In this document: one piece after another, positions 32,939 through 41,837 of the stretch | Layout of the letters: each line of letters opens with the position of its first letter | Position numbering within the stretch: the stretch's first letter is position 1 | Assembly (NCBI GenBank): GCA_036788835.1 | Contig: DAIQMR010000004.1 | Coordinates: 46,642-110,641 of the forward strand | Origin: JALCSJ01 sp036788835 | GTDB lineage: Bacteria > Bacillota > Negativicutes > Acidaminococcales > Acidaminococcaceae | Direction: 5' to 3' | DNA: 64,000 nucleotides | Position numbers and translations under genes: made by a program | The notes under the pieces: model-generated | The model's input: only the letters and a program-made list of their open reading frames with translations | What the model was told of the DNA's origin: nothing | Databases searched by the model: none

Positions 32939-34546
32939 ATGAAGATCACTTTTTTAGGCGCGGACAAAATTGTTACAGGTTCCTGTCATTTGTTTGAAGT
33001 CAATGGGAAAAAGGTCCTCTTTGACTGTGGTATGTTTCAAGGTCCTAAACTCATTAGGGACTTAAACAGAAAAAATTTCGAGTTTAACCCGGGAGAAATA
33101 GACGCAGTGGTGCTTAGCCATGCGCATATTGACCATAGCGGCCTTTTGCCAAAACTGGTAAAAGAAGGCTTCAAAGGTAAAATTCATTGTACTCATGCAA
33201 CCAAGGAATTATGTGATATTTTACTTCCTGATTGCGGGCATATTCAGGAACAGGATGCGGAGATTTCTACCCGTAAAGGATTGAGAGCCGGCCGTCCGGC
33301 CGTTACTCCCATATATGGACCGGATGACGCCTATATAGCCTTAAAACAGTTTGAGTGTCATGATTATGATACAGATGTGGAACTCTATCCGGGTCTTACT
33401 GTCAGATTCAGGGTGGCAGGGCATATTTTAGGCAGTGCCATTGTGAATATTATGATAGAAGAAAATGGCAAGAAAACTAAAATCATCTTCACCGGTGATA
33501 TTGGCCAGCCCAATGTACCTATTCTTGACGACCCTTATCAAATTACCGGGGCAGATTTTATCATTACAGAATCTACTTATGGCAATCGGGTTCATGAGGT
33601 AGCAGATAGGGAACAAGAGCTTTGCGGCATTATGCAAGAAGCCTTGGCCAAGGGAGGCAATGTTATTATTCCTGCCTTTGCCGTTGGACGTACTCAGGTT
33701 ATGCTTTATTATTTCCAAAAGCTCATGTCTTCAGGACAGCTGCCTAAGGTACCAATTATGATTGATAGTCCCATGGCTATTAAGGCAACTCAGGTTATGA
33801 TGTATAATCCTGATGAATACGATGAAGAAGCAAAATCTATTTATCAAAAACAGGGTGGCAAGCTTATTGATATGCCTAATGTGAAGTATACGGAAACAGC
33901 AGCAGAATCAAGAGCTATTAATGAAATGCCCAGCCCCATGATTATTATCTCTGCCAGCGGTATGGCCGATGCCGGTCGTGTGCTCCATCATTTGAAACAT
34001 AATTTATGGCGGAAAGACAGCTCGGTTATTTTTGCCGGGTATCAGGCTGAGGGAAGTTTAGGACGCAGGCTGGTAGAAGGTGCTAGAAAAGTTAAGATTA
34101 TGGGTGAAGATATTGCCGTGGAAGCTAAAATTTATAACATGACCGGTTTTTCGGCTCATGCTGATAAAGATCAAATGCTGGCTTTGTATAAAGGGATGCA
34201 GCAAAAACCTAAAGAATTTTTTGTGGTTCACGGTGAGCTGGATGCAGCCAGAGCCTTCGCAGATATTCTCCAAACCAATTTAGGAGTGGGGGCCTATATT
34301 CCTAGCTACGGTGATGCGGCAATCATTGAAGGAACAGAGTGGCGCCTGGAACATACGAAGGTCTTGACGGATATTCCGGCTGTCCAGGAATTGAGGGATT
34401 ACATGGCTTCTTTCGAGAAGAATTATCTGATGTACAGAGCCAGACTGGAGCAAATCGCTCTTCACGACAGCAGCCGCATAGAGGCTATCAAAGTAAAACT
34501 AGACAAAGTGCGTAAGTATATCGACGACATTATGAAGACAATTTGA
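32939..34546 (+). CDS. Metallo-beta-lactamase/beta-CASP ribonuclease (CPSF-like)
   Basis: 535 residues. Zinc-binding LSHAHIDHSGLLPKL (~residues 58-72, HxHxDH), GHILGSAIV and FTGDIG are followed by the beta-CASP region (VIIPAFAVGRTQVMLYYF; SASGMADAGRVLHHLKHNL) and an RMMBL domain with SAHADKDQML. This COG1236 group resembles the eukaryotic CPSF-73 nuclease and acts in bacterial RNA processing. It is distinct from RNase J, which is longer at the C-terminus. A GCTATAATTA promoter lies at ~32890 and the ribosome site AAAGGCGGTG is upstream. Confidence 0.92.
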   Translation: MKITFLGADKIVTGSCHLFEVNGKKVLFDCGMFQGPKLIRDLNRKNFEFNPGEIDAVVLSHAHIDHSGLLPKLVKEGFKGKIHCTHATKELCDILLPDCGHIQEQDAEISTRKGLRAGRPAVTPIYGPDDAYIALKQFECHDYDTDVELYPGLTVRFRVAGHILGSAIVNIMIEENGKKTKIIFTGDIGQPNVPILDDPYQITGADFIITESTYGNRVHEVADREQELCGIMQEALAKGGNVIIPAFAVGRTQVMLYYFQKLMSSGQLPKVPIMIDSPMAIKATQVMMYNPDEYDEEAKSIYQKQGGKLIDMPNVKYTETAAESRAINEMPSPMIIISASGMADAGRVLHHLKHNLWRKDSSVIFAGYQAEGSLGRRLVEGARKVKIMGEDIAVEAKIYNMTGFSAHADKDQMLALYKGMQQKPKEFFVVHGELDAARAFADILQTNLGVGAYIPSYGDAAIIEGTEWRLEHTKVLTDIPAVQELRDYMASFEKNYLMYRARLEQIALHDSSRIEAIKVKLDKVRKYIDDIMKTI

Positions 34547-34572
34547 GGCACAGGAAAAGTATGAGATAACAA

Positions 34573-34671
34573 AAAGAACGTCGGCCGCTAAAAGGCCGGT
34601 CACTCTCCAGGATAGCATTCCGCATATCCCGGTGGAGCTGACCTCCCGCTTTTAGTGTTCCGACGTTCTTT
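34573..34671. repeat. Long hairpin repeat, copy C; bidirectional terminator
   Basis: AAAGAACGTCGG (34573-34584) pairs perfectly with CCGACGTTCTTT (34660-34671). Read on the minus strand, the inside matches copy A at 3912-4005: ACACTAAAAGCGGGAGGTCA and GGAGAGTGACCGGCCTTTTAG. It separates the convergent beta-CASP and grdB genes. Confidence 0.75.
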
Positions 34672-34681
34672 GCATTACTTT

Positions 34682-35992
34682 TTACTTCTCAAAAACTGTT
34701 TGCTTGTCCACAGGAGTAGATAAAGCTACCAGAGCTTTTTCTACCAGTTTCCTGCGCAGTTTCTTTTCTTCGGCCGGTTCCAATGCCGGATTGCCCAAAG
34801 GATGGGGAATGGCAATGGTAGGAACGATTCTGTTGGCACCTACAGTCAAGGAAATAGGAGTAACCGTGCACATATGAACAACAGGTAAACCTGCTCTTTC
34901 AATTTCTTTCACCATCGTTGCACCGCAACGTGTACAGGTGCCTCACGTGGAGGTTAGGATAACGGCCTGGACTCCTGCATCCAAGAATTTCTTGGCGATT
35001 TCAGCACCGTATCGCTTGGCAGAAGCAACAGCTGTACCGTTTCCTACAGTTGCATAATACTTGTTGTAAAGAGAACCGATCTTACCTTCTTTTTCCAGGT
35101 CACGGAGCACATCTACAGGAAGAACTCTGTCCGGATCTTCATTAGCATAGACAGGGTCGTAACCGCCGTGGGCAGTTTCGAAGGTGGCACTGGTTAAATC
35201 ATTAACACCGGTAATATCGTATTCACCGTACTTAGAAGCACTGGAGGATTCAATATGATCGGGATTACCTTTGGGAACAATACCGCCGCTGGTAACAATA
35301 CCGATTTTAGCTTTGGTAATATCCACAACAGCTGGATTAGGCTCAACCCTGTCAAAACTGGGCATTGGATACTCAGTAGTGAAGGGCTTGCCGGCTAATT
35401 TAGCCAGAAGCATATTTACGGCACGCTGGGAACCTCTTTCTTTTTCGAAGAAGTTAACTCTGATGCCATTGGGAATGTAGCCTTCTTGGCAGGAAGCACC
35501 GATAGGTTCTTTGTTGCCGAGTTTCAAAGCCAGAGGAGCCATAACCTTAACAGCATCTCTCATGCCCGCTGCGGAATTCTTGGTGGCAACCATATAAACC
35601 TTGTCCTTGAACATGTCTGCACCGGGGTTTTCCGGATACATACCTGTCAAAGAGGGGATACCCAATTCTTCTTCAACAGCTGTAGCAATAGTACCGCAGG
35701 CTACGCCATATCTGCCTGCATTGAAAGCAGGGCCGGCAATGAACAAATCGGGATTTTCTTTTTTGACCATGGCAAGAATAGTAGCCTTGGCTGCATCTAT
35801 ATTCTCGTTGAAATAAGAGTCACCGCAGATAACAGTAGCTACGATTTCTGCTTTATCGCCAAAGGCAGCTTTAAAAGCCATACCGGGACCGACAATGCCC
35901 TGTCTGATTTCCGGTTTAATGTCAGCTTTTTCTTCGCCGCCGATTTGGGCAAAGAACTGATTGATATAATGCACAACTTTAATCTTAGTCAT
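34682..35992 (-). CDS. grdB: Glycine reductase component B, gamma subunit (selenoprotein)
   Basis: 436 residues if UGA at 34943-34945 is read as selenocysteine; the frame then continues to TAA at 34682. The motif is ILTST-U-GTCTRCG (UxxCxxC), as in GrdB/GrdF/GrdH. Without readthrough the protein would lose the redox site and 86 residues. GrdB with GrdE binds glycine and forms carboxymethyl-selenocysteine on GrdA. Context (glycine riboswitch, AGCS symporter, grdX and grdE) favours the glycine enzyme over sarcosine or betaine reductases. grdA, grdC, grdD and selA/selB are not in the window. Last gene of the operon. Confidence 0.93.
34910..34945 (-). promoter_or_regulatory. Selenocysteine UGA and SECIS-like hairpin in grdB
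   Basis: Directly after UGA (34945-34943), CGTTGC (34930-34925) pairs perfectly with GCAACG (34921-34916) around a GGT loop. An outer stem CACC (34940-34937) pairs with GGTG (34913-34910). An apical GGU loop about 18-22 bases after UGA fits the bacterial SelB-binding SECIS pattern. Confidence 0.8.
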
Positions 35993-36009
35993 TGTTGTAT
36001 ACGCCTCCT

Positions 36010-37290
36010 TTACCTGGCACTTAGTGTTCCGAAGCCTGTTTCGTTGGTTGCCCCGGTAATAACCTGAATTTCCACTTCGATGGTTCCGTCAGGTCTTAAG
36101 CTGTGTTCGTTACCACCGGCCAGCTTGTTAACTTGCTCTACCACACCGATGACTTTGTCCATCTTGGGCAAAACAATTAGTTGGTTGGCATTACCTGCAG
36201 TTACGCAAGCATCAGCTGCGGGATCAGCGTCTGCCAAGGACTGGGACTTGCCGTCTTGGCCGGCGTACTCGTCAGTAACCAAAACTACTTTTACTCCTTC
36301 AGCTTCAATCTTTTTGCTGTTCATAATAAGGTCTGTGTCAGGATTGCCGAAGCCTTCCTGAGACAGGATAACTCCGTCCAGATCGAGCATTCTGCACAAC
36401 TTGGCTGTCCAGTCGGAAGAACGGCGTTTGTCAGCCAGATAAACGTTTTCATTTGTAATAATGTGGCAGACAAAGTTCAGAGTCTTGCCATGTTCAGCAA
36501 ATAAATCCTGAATTACAGAATTGTTTTCATGTACATAGGTGGGGTTCTTGTCGCAGGCAGATACGCAGTTACCGGAAATAATTGCCCCGTCCATGGATTC
36601 GGTAGGATGCAAAATAGTAGGAACTATTTTTTTCGCATCTACGCCGTAAACATAGGTATCGTGGAGCAGGCCCTGACTCTGTAGCATTTGGACATAAGCA
36701 ACTCTGGGCAGGCCGGGGAACTTTTTCAAGCCTTCAACAATGCCGCAGGTCTCAAATACCTTTGTCTCATTTGGCTGCAGGTTTCTGGCCAATTCTCCCA
36801 AATAGATAGCAGCTTTAAAACCGGCGAATCTTACGGCATGCTCGTACTCATGTTGTTTAATTCCGTCAATAGGTTCGCACACCATTACTAAATTATTCAA
36901 CTTGGAGAAAGGGGTATATTCAGCACCGGGACCACTCATATCAATTAAGCCTTCCTGGAATCCTACAATTTTGCCGGCGGTAATAACTGCCATCCCGCGT
37001 AATGCATAAGTAACGCCATCACCTACAGTATCAACCGGCCCAATCACCCCCGGGAAAATACCGCCTCGACCGGCAATTTTCACTCTGGGTTCAATTACAT
37101 CCTTTACGGGAGTAATACGAACGCTTTCTCCCGGCTTTGCAATATCAAAAGCAACGGATTTAATATCTTCGTCTTCGAGAACCAGTTTTTTCAGTTCCTC
37201 GGTGTTCACATATAAAATTCCGTCTTTAATCTCAGATTTGTCGGCGAATTTTATATCCTTAATGTCGATATAACCTAATTCTAGTTTCAA
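36010..37290 (-). CDS. grdE: Glycine reductase component B, alpha/beta proprotein
   Basis: 426 residues from TTG 37290 (MKLELGYIDIKDIKFADKSE), placed by AAAGGAG just upstream; ATG 37308 would precede that site. GrdE is cleaved between Asn and Cys to give two subunits, the Cys becoming a pyruvoyl-type carbonyl that binds glycine as a Schiff base. Here GNCVSACDKNPTY places the cleaved Cys at residue 242, the position known in the family. It lies 17 bp upstream of grdB. Confidence 0.95.
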   Translation of the reverse strand: MKLELGYIDIKDIKFADKSEIKDGILYVNTEELKKLVLEDEDIKSVAFDIAKPGESVRITPVKDVIEPRVKIAGRGGIFPGVIGPVDTVGDGVTYALRGMAVITAGKIVGFQEGLIDMSGPGAEYTPFSKLNNLVMVCEPIDGIKQHEYEHAVRFAGFKAAIYLGELARNLQPNETKVFETCGIVEGLKKFPGLPRVAYVQMLQSQGLLHDTYVYGVDAKKIVPTILHPTESMDGAIISGNCVSACDKNPTYVHENNSVIQDLFAEHGKTLNFVCHIITNENVYLADKRRSSDWTAKLCRMLDLDGVILSQEGFGNPDTDLIMNSKKIEAEGVKVVLVTDEYAGQDGKSQSLADADPAADACVTAGNANQLIVLPKMDKVIGVVEQVNKLAGGNEHSLRPDGTIEVEIQVITGATNETGFGTLSAR

Positions 37291-37330
37291 GATAACACTC
37301 CTTTCCATTTGCCATTCAATTTGTAGTGAA

Positions 37331-37699
37331 TTACACGTCCATACTCTTTAAGGCATTTTGCATTAAAGATAAATCTACTGTCTGAAAATCCACAAGCACC
37401 TCCTTAGGCCACTTATCAGGCAATTTGGCAAATTTTTCATAAGTAGATATTGCATTGCTGATTAATTCACAAGAAGCAAAATCTGTCTTTTGAGCTGCCT
37501 CGTCAGAAACCATAATAGACTTGTAAGGAGTTTCATTAGGTTTTACGCTGCCTGACAGGGGGTGAGTCTTGAGAATGTAACCAGCAAAACACAAATCTCT
37601 TACTTTAATGAGAATCTCTTTATATGAGCACTTCATATAAACAATGTTATTTTCCTTTGCCAGTTCTTTTTCCACCAAAGGATTGTTTGTTATAATCAT
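37331..37699 (-). CDS. grdX: GrdX family protein
   Basis: 122 residues. The N-terminus MIITNNPLVEKEL and KTHPLSGSVKPNETPYKSIM are typical of GrdX, a small protein encoded at the start of glycine, sarcosine and betaine reductase operons. Its function is unknown. It is the first gene after the glycine riboswitch terminator. Confidence 0.88.
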   Translation of the reverse strand: MIITNNPLVEKELAKENNIVYMKCSYKEILIKVRDLCFAGYILKTHPLSGSVKPNETPYKSIMVSDEAAQKTDFASCELISNAISTYEKFAKLPDKWPKEVLVDFQTVDLSLMQNALKSMDV

Positions 37700-37720
37700 A
37701 TGTTATAAGCTCCGTTTGTG

Positions 37721-37759
37721 AAAAAAGCGACCCAACATAAACATCATGTCAAGTCGCTT
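37721..37759 (-). terminator. Riboswitch expression-platform terminator
   Basis: On the minus strand AAGCGAC (37759-37753) pairs with GTCGCTT (37731-37725) and is followed by a T-run ending at 37721. Its 5' arm shares bases with the 3' side of the aptamer P1 stem, so the two are mutually exclusive. Confidence 0.85.
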
Positions 37760-37892
37760 CTCTGTCAGAATAAATCTTCCAAAGTGTGGTACTTTCCTTA
37801 ATCCGTCTACCTGAAAGTTTCAAACGTCTAAATGACCATAGGCGCTTTTGCCTCTTCGGTGGTTAATTTAATAACACTCTCTTAAGAAATAT
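37756..37892 (-). ncRNA. Glycine riboswitch (single aptamer, gcvT type)
   Basis: On the minus strand: P1 5' side TTCTT, then AGAGAGTG, the conserved ACCACCGAAGAGGCAAAAG, the GAAACTTTCAGGTAGACGG core and a variable hairpin. It ends CTGACAGAGAAG, whose GAGAA closes P1. These match the glycine aptamer blocks (CCGAAG..GGCAA; CUCUCAGG; GACAGAG). P1 overlaps the terminator arm, so glycine binding should prevent termination and switch grdXEB on. Confidence 0.82.
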
Positions 37893-37933
37893 CAACCCAC
37901 TATTAAATTGTAATCTGAATTGTAATCAGCCTG

Positions 37934-39316
37934 CTAGATTTCTTTTGTCCTCTTTTTAAAATTAGAGTAGAAATCTTCTTCCAAACTCTTAGTGGCTTTG
38001 GTTAAGGCCAACAGACCGATTAAGTTAGGAATAACCATTAAACCGTTAAACATATCTGACATATTCCAAACAACTTCTACTTTTCCTAAAGTGCCAAGAA
38101 ATACACAGATACAAACGAATAAAGAATAAATTTTAATTGCCTTGGCTCCGAAAAGATACCTGACATTTGCTTCGCCGAAGAAATACCAGCCGATAATAGT
38201 GGAAAAAGCGAAGAAGAACATACAGATTGCCAAGAAAATATCGCCGCCCTTACCATATACGGAACTAAATCCGGCTTGTGCTAAAGCAGCACCGGTCAAA
38301 GAACCGTCCGGAGTAACGGAACGGGTAACAATAATAACAAAAGCAGTCATGTTTAAAACGATGAAAGTATCAATAAATACACCAATCATTGCAACAAGAC
38401 CCTGCTGGCAGGGGTGATCGACTCTGGCCACAGCGTGAGCGTGGGGAGTGGAACCCATACCTGCTTCATTGGAGAATAAACCTCTTGCCACGCCTTTTCT
38501 AATAGCCATCTTGACCGTTGCACCGGCAACACCGCCGGCAATAGCATGTGGCTCAAAAGCTCCGATAATGATTTCTTTAAATACGAGGGGCACATTGCCA
38601 AGATCCATCAGCATTACGCCCAAAGCACCCAGAATGTACAAAACCGCCATAAGGGGAACTACGGTTTCGGTAACTTTGGCTATACGTGCAATTCCGCCTG
38701 AGAAAATAGCATAGGCAAGCACTGCTAAAGCAATACCAACATACATGGGATTCCAACCAAATGCAACTCTAAAAGCATCAGCAATAGAGTTGGACTGTAC
38801 TGCATTGCCCATAAAACCAAGAGCGACAATAATGCAGACAGAGAAAACACCGGCCAAAACCTTACCAAACGCACCTTGGTAGGCACCTCTGATGTAGTAC
38901 ACGGGACCACCGGTAACAGAACCGTCTTTGTCTATTTGCTTGTACTTTTGAGCCATGGTTGCTTCAGCAAAAATAGTGGCCATACCAAAAAACGCACTAA
39001 TCCACATCCAGAAGATAGCACCGGGACCACCTGATGCGATAGCTGTAGCCGCACCGGCAATATTTCCCGTGCCAACCTGGGCAGCCACCGCAGTGGCTAA
39101 AGCCTGAAACTGGCTCATACCGTCTTTTCCGGCAGCTTTTTTGTTGGAAAAAATACCGCCGAAGGTTTCTTTAATACCCTCTGCAAAACCGCGAACCTGA
39201 ATGAATCTTAGCTGGAAGGAGTACCAAATACCCGTACCAACCAGCAATAGCAGCAAGATATCTTTGTCCCATAAGACACCATTAACTGCATCTACGATAC
39301 TTATTAAATCTTTCAA
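37934..39316 (-). CDS. Alanine/glycine:cation symporter (AGCS family)
   Basis: About 460 residues with ~11 TM helices. Family signatures are FQALATAVAAQVGTGNIAGAATAIASGGPGA (split motif), TGGPVYYIRGAYQ and GLFSNEAGMGSTPHAHA. AGCS proteins import alanine or glycine with Na+. It is placed just upstream of the glycine riboswitch and grd genes on the same strand, which suggests glycine uptake for reduction. AAGGAGG fits TTG 39316. The promoter at 39376-39404 reads into it; there is no riboswitch in its own leader. Confidence 0.93.
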   Translation of the reverse strand: MKDLISIVDAVNGVLWDKDILLLLLVGTGIWYSFQLRFIQVRGFAEGIKETFGGIFSNKKAAGKDGMSQFQALATAVAAQVGTGNIAGAATAIASGGPGAIFWMWISAFFGMATIFAEATMAQKYKQIDKDGSVTGGPVYYIRGAYQGAFGKVLAGVFSVCIIVALGFMGNAVQSNSIADAFRVAFGWNPMYVGIALAVLAYAIFSGGIARIAKVTETVVPLMAVLYILGALGVMLMDLGNVPLVFKEIIIGAFEPHAIAGGVAGATVKMAIRKGVARGLFSNEAGMGSTPHAHAVARVDHPCQQGLVAMIGVFIDTFIVLNMTAFVIIVTRSVTPDGSLTGAALAQAGFSSVYGKGGDIFLAICMFFFAFSTIIGWYFFGEANVRYLFGAKAIKIYSLFVCICVFLGTLGKVEVVWNMSDMFNGLMVIPNLIGLLALTKATKSLEEDFYSNFKKRTKEI

Positions 39317-39375
39317 TGCAACACCTCCTTGTATTGGCATTATTAAAAAATACTATATATTCCCCCATTTATTTT

Positions 39376-39404
39376 ATAGTACTAGACAACGAAAATAAAG
39401 TCAA
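39376..39404 (-). promoter_or_regulatory. Promoter of the AGCS symporter gene
   Basis: Minus strand TTGACT (39404-39399), 17-bp spacer, TACTAT (39381-39376). Confidence 0.6.
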
Positions 39405-39482
39405 CCTTGATTATGTATTTTCATGGTTTTCTAGATAAATAGCTTTTCAATAATTTTTTCATATATTTATTAGGAAGAATAA

Positions 39483-39511
39483 TTGACATAATCCGGGAAA
39501 AAGAATATAAT
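39483..39511 (+). promoter_or_regulatory. Consensus promoter of typA
   Basis: TTGACA (39483-39488), 17-bp spacer, TATAAT (39506-39511): a perfect sigma-A-type promoter. Confidence 0.85.
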
Positions 39512-39538
39512 AATTTAGTCAAAAAACAACTTGATAAG

Positions 39539-39572
39539 AGGATGCTTATTGACAGCATCCTTTTTATTTTTT
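39539..39572 (+). terminator. Leader terminator upstream of typA
   Basis: AGGATGCT (39539-39546) pairs perfectly with AGCATCCT (39554-39561), followed by a long T-rich tract. It lies between the typA promoter and its ribosome site GAGGAG, so it should attenuate typA transcription. No ORF lies in the ~20-nt leader before it. Confidence 0.8.
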
Positions 39573-39591
39573 ATGTAGAGGAGCAAAGTCA

Positions 39592-41406
39592 ATGATTAGA
39601 AAAGACTTACGCAATATTGCAATCATCGCTCACGTCGATCATGGCAAGACTACTTTGGTAGATGCTATGCTAAAACAAAGCGGTGTATTCAGAGCTAATG
39701 AAAAGGTTCAGGAAAGAGTTATGGACTCCAATGACCAGGAAAGAGAACGTGGTATTACTATTCTTTCCAAAAACACCGCAGTTATGCATGACGGCTGCAA
39801 GATCAATATTTTGGATACACCAGGCCATGCTGATTTTGGCGGGGAAGTAGAGCGGGTACTTACCATGGTAGATGGGGTACTCTTGCTTGTTGATGCCTTT
39901 GAGGGACCTATGCCTCAGACCAAATACGTGTTGCGTAAAGCCTTGGAACATCATTTGAAACCTATTGTGGTTATTAATAAAATTGACCGGCCGGACGAGA
40001 GAGTAGAAGAAGTGGTGGACGAAGTTCTTGATTTGTTTATTGAACTGGACGCCAATGAAGATCAGCTGGATTTCCCGGTGGTTTATGCCTCTGCCAAGGC
40101 CGGTATTGCCAAAATGACCATGGAAGATGACAGTGACAATCTGGAACCTTTGTTCAAAACTATCATTAAATACATTCCGGCTCCCGATGTGGATACGGAA
40201 GCACCCTTACAGATGTTGGTTAACACTTTGGACCATGATGACTATGTGGGCAAGATTGTGGTTGGCCGTGTAGTGCGTGGCAAGATTCACAATGGCGAAG
40301 AAATTTGCCTGATGCATGATGGGGCTACCAAGAATGAAAAGATTGGCCGTCTCTATACTTATCAAGGTCTGAAACGCACGGAGATTGAACAGGTGGAAGC
40401 AGGGGATATTGTTGCCCTCATTGGATTACCTGATGCAGAAATCGGCGATACTATTGCTGATGTGGATCAACCGGAAGCCTTGAAGGGTATTAAAATCGAT
40501 GAACCGACTTTGTCCATGGTGTTTTCCGTTAATAATGGACCTTTTGCCGGCAAAGAAGGACATTTCATTACCAGCCGTCATATCAGAGACAGGCTGTACA
40601 AAGAAGTGGAAACCAATGTTAGCATGAGAGTTGAAGATACGGACTCAGCCGATTCTTTTAAAGTTTCCGGTCGTGGGGAATTACATATATCAGTATTAAT
40701 CGAGCAAATGCGCCGGGAAGGATTTGAACTGCAGGTAGGCAAGCCTACTGTTATTATGCACAGAGATGAAAACGGCAAGCTCTTGGAACCAATGGAAGCT
40801 TTGACCATTGATGTGCCTCAAACCTTTATGGGCGCGGTTATGGAAGCTCTGGGACTGAGGAAGGCAGAACTGCAGAATATGACGGAAATGGCCGGTTATC
40901 AACGACTGGAGTTCCTGATTCCTGCCAGAGGCTTAATCGGTTTTCGTAATCAATTCTTAACTGATACTAAAGGCAATGGCATTATGAACCACGTATTTGC
41001 CGGCTGGGCACCTTACAAGGGAGATATCCCCGGTCGTACAAGGGGCTCTCTGGTAGCCTTTGAAACAGGTGAAACCAGTGCCTATGGTATTGATAAATGC
41101 CAGGCTCGGGGAACTATGTATATTTCTCCGGCCCAGGAAGTTTACGAAGGCCAGGTTATTGGTGAAAACACTCGTGAAGATGATATGGATGTTAATCCCT
41201 GCAAAAAGAAGCATGTCAGCAATATGCGTGCTTCCGGCAGCGATGAAGCAGTCCGCTTGATTCCTCCTACCACGTTTTCTTTGGAAGGGTCATTGGAGCA
41301 CATTAATGAAGATGAAACTGTAGAAGTTACTCCCAAGAGCCTTCGTATGCGCAAGAAGATTTTGAATAGAACCGAACGCGGCCGTATGAGAGCCCGCAGC
41401 AAATAA
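39592..41406 (+). CDS. typA: Ribosome-associated GTPase BipA/TypA
   Basis: 604 residues. GTPase motifs: AIIAHVDHGKTTLVDAML (G1), RGITI (G2), LDTPGHADFGGEVE (G3), NKIDRPD (G4) and SAKAG (G5). EF-G-like domains follow, with the BipA-specific C-terminal region (GLIGFRNQFLTDTKGNGIMN). BipA aids ribosome assembly, especially in the cold. Expression is probably attenuated by the leader terminator. Confidence 0.97.
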   Translation: MIRKDLRNIAIIAHVDHGKTTLVDAMLKQSGVFRANEKVQERVMDSNDQERERGITILSKNTAVMHDGCKINILDTPGHADFGGEVERVLTMVDGVLLLVDAFEGPMPQTKYVLRKALEHHLKPIVVINKIDRPDERVEEVVDEVLDLFIELDANEDQLDFPVVYASAKAGIAKMTMEDDSDNLEPLFKTIIKYIPAPDVDTEAPLQMLVNTLDHDDYVGKIVVGRVVRGKIHNGEEICLMHDGATKNEKIGRLYTYQGLKRTEIEQVEAGDIVALIGLPDAEIGDTIADVDQPEALKGIKIDEPTLSMVFSVNNGPFAGKEGHFITSRHIRDRLYKEVETNVSMRVEDTDSADSFKVSGRGELHISVLIEQMRREGFELQVGKPTVIMHRDENGKLLEPMEALTIDVPQTFMGAVMEALGLRKAELQNMTEMAGYQRLEFLIPARGLIGFRNQFLTDTKGNGIMNHVFAGWAPYKGDIPGRTRGSLVAFETGETSAYGIDKCQARGTMYISPAQEVYEGQVIGENTREDDMDVNPCKKKHVSNMRASGSDEAVRLIPPTTFSLEGSLEHINEDETVEVTPKSLRMRKKILNRTERGRMRARSK

Positions 41407-41470
41407 TTCGTTGCTATTTTCCCTTTTGTGATGTAAAATAAACTGTAAGAAATTAGAAGGAGGGATGAAG

Positions 41471-41785
41471 ATGTTCGTAGGTGCCAGAAAACTATTAACC
41501 AATGAAGAAACAGGGGAACAAACGAACCTGACCTTATTAGAGCAGGCATCTTTAGACATTGCTATTCGTACTCCTCTTACCATGAAAGATTGTATGAATT
41601 ATGCCGATGCTTTGCTGGATGGCGAACTTGTTTTGGTATCTTTTGACAAGATGAACCAGGAAGACAGGGTGCGGTCAGAGGATTTCTTGGCAGGTGTTTG
41701 TTATATGGCAGGAGCAACTATTGCCAAAATCAATGCTGATTTAATGATGTATGCACCGGGCAGGGTTGAAGTAGCAAGAGAGTAG
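41471..41785 (+). CDS. sepF: SepF-like cell division protein
   Basis: 104 residues from ATG 41471 (AGGAGGG at 41457-41464 is too close to ATG 41465). The region LTMKDCMNYADALLDGELVLVSFDKM and RSEDFLAGVCYMAGATIAKINADLMMYAPGRVEV follow the SepF core fold, which polymerises and anchors FtsZ. It lacks the N-terminal membrane-targeting helix and acidic linker of full-length SepF, so it is a short form. A role in division is inferred from the fold. Confidence 0.75.
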   Translation: MFVGARKLLTNEETGEQTNLTLLEQASLDIAIRTPLTMKDCMNYADALLDGELVLVSFDKMNQEDRVRSEDFLAGVCYMAGATIAKINADLMMYAPGRVEVARE

Positions 41786-41799
41786 TCCCATAAATAGGT

Positions 41800-41832
41800 A
41801 AGACCTCAGTTCTTAGGAACTGGGGTCTTTTT
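41800..41832 (+). terminator. Intrinsic terminator of sepF
   Basis: AAGACCTCAGTTC pairs with GAACTGGGGTCTT, followed by T. Confidence 0.87.
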
Positions 41833-41837
41833 TGTAA

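Noticed and set aside
34943..34945. In-frame TGA splitting grdB into two ORFs (possible pseudogene)
   Set aside because: The stop lies exactly at the UxxCxxC selenocysteine position of GrdB, a SECIS-like hairpin follows and the downstream frame is conserved, so it is selenocysteine recoding.
35486..36067. Plus-strand ORF of 193 codons opposite grdB and grdE
   Set aside because: It spans the grdB/grdE junction antisense to conserved genes and has low-complexity composition and no ribosome site.
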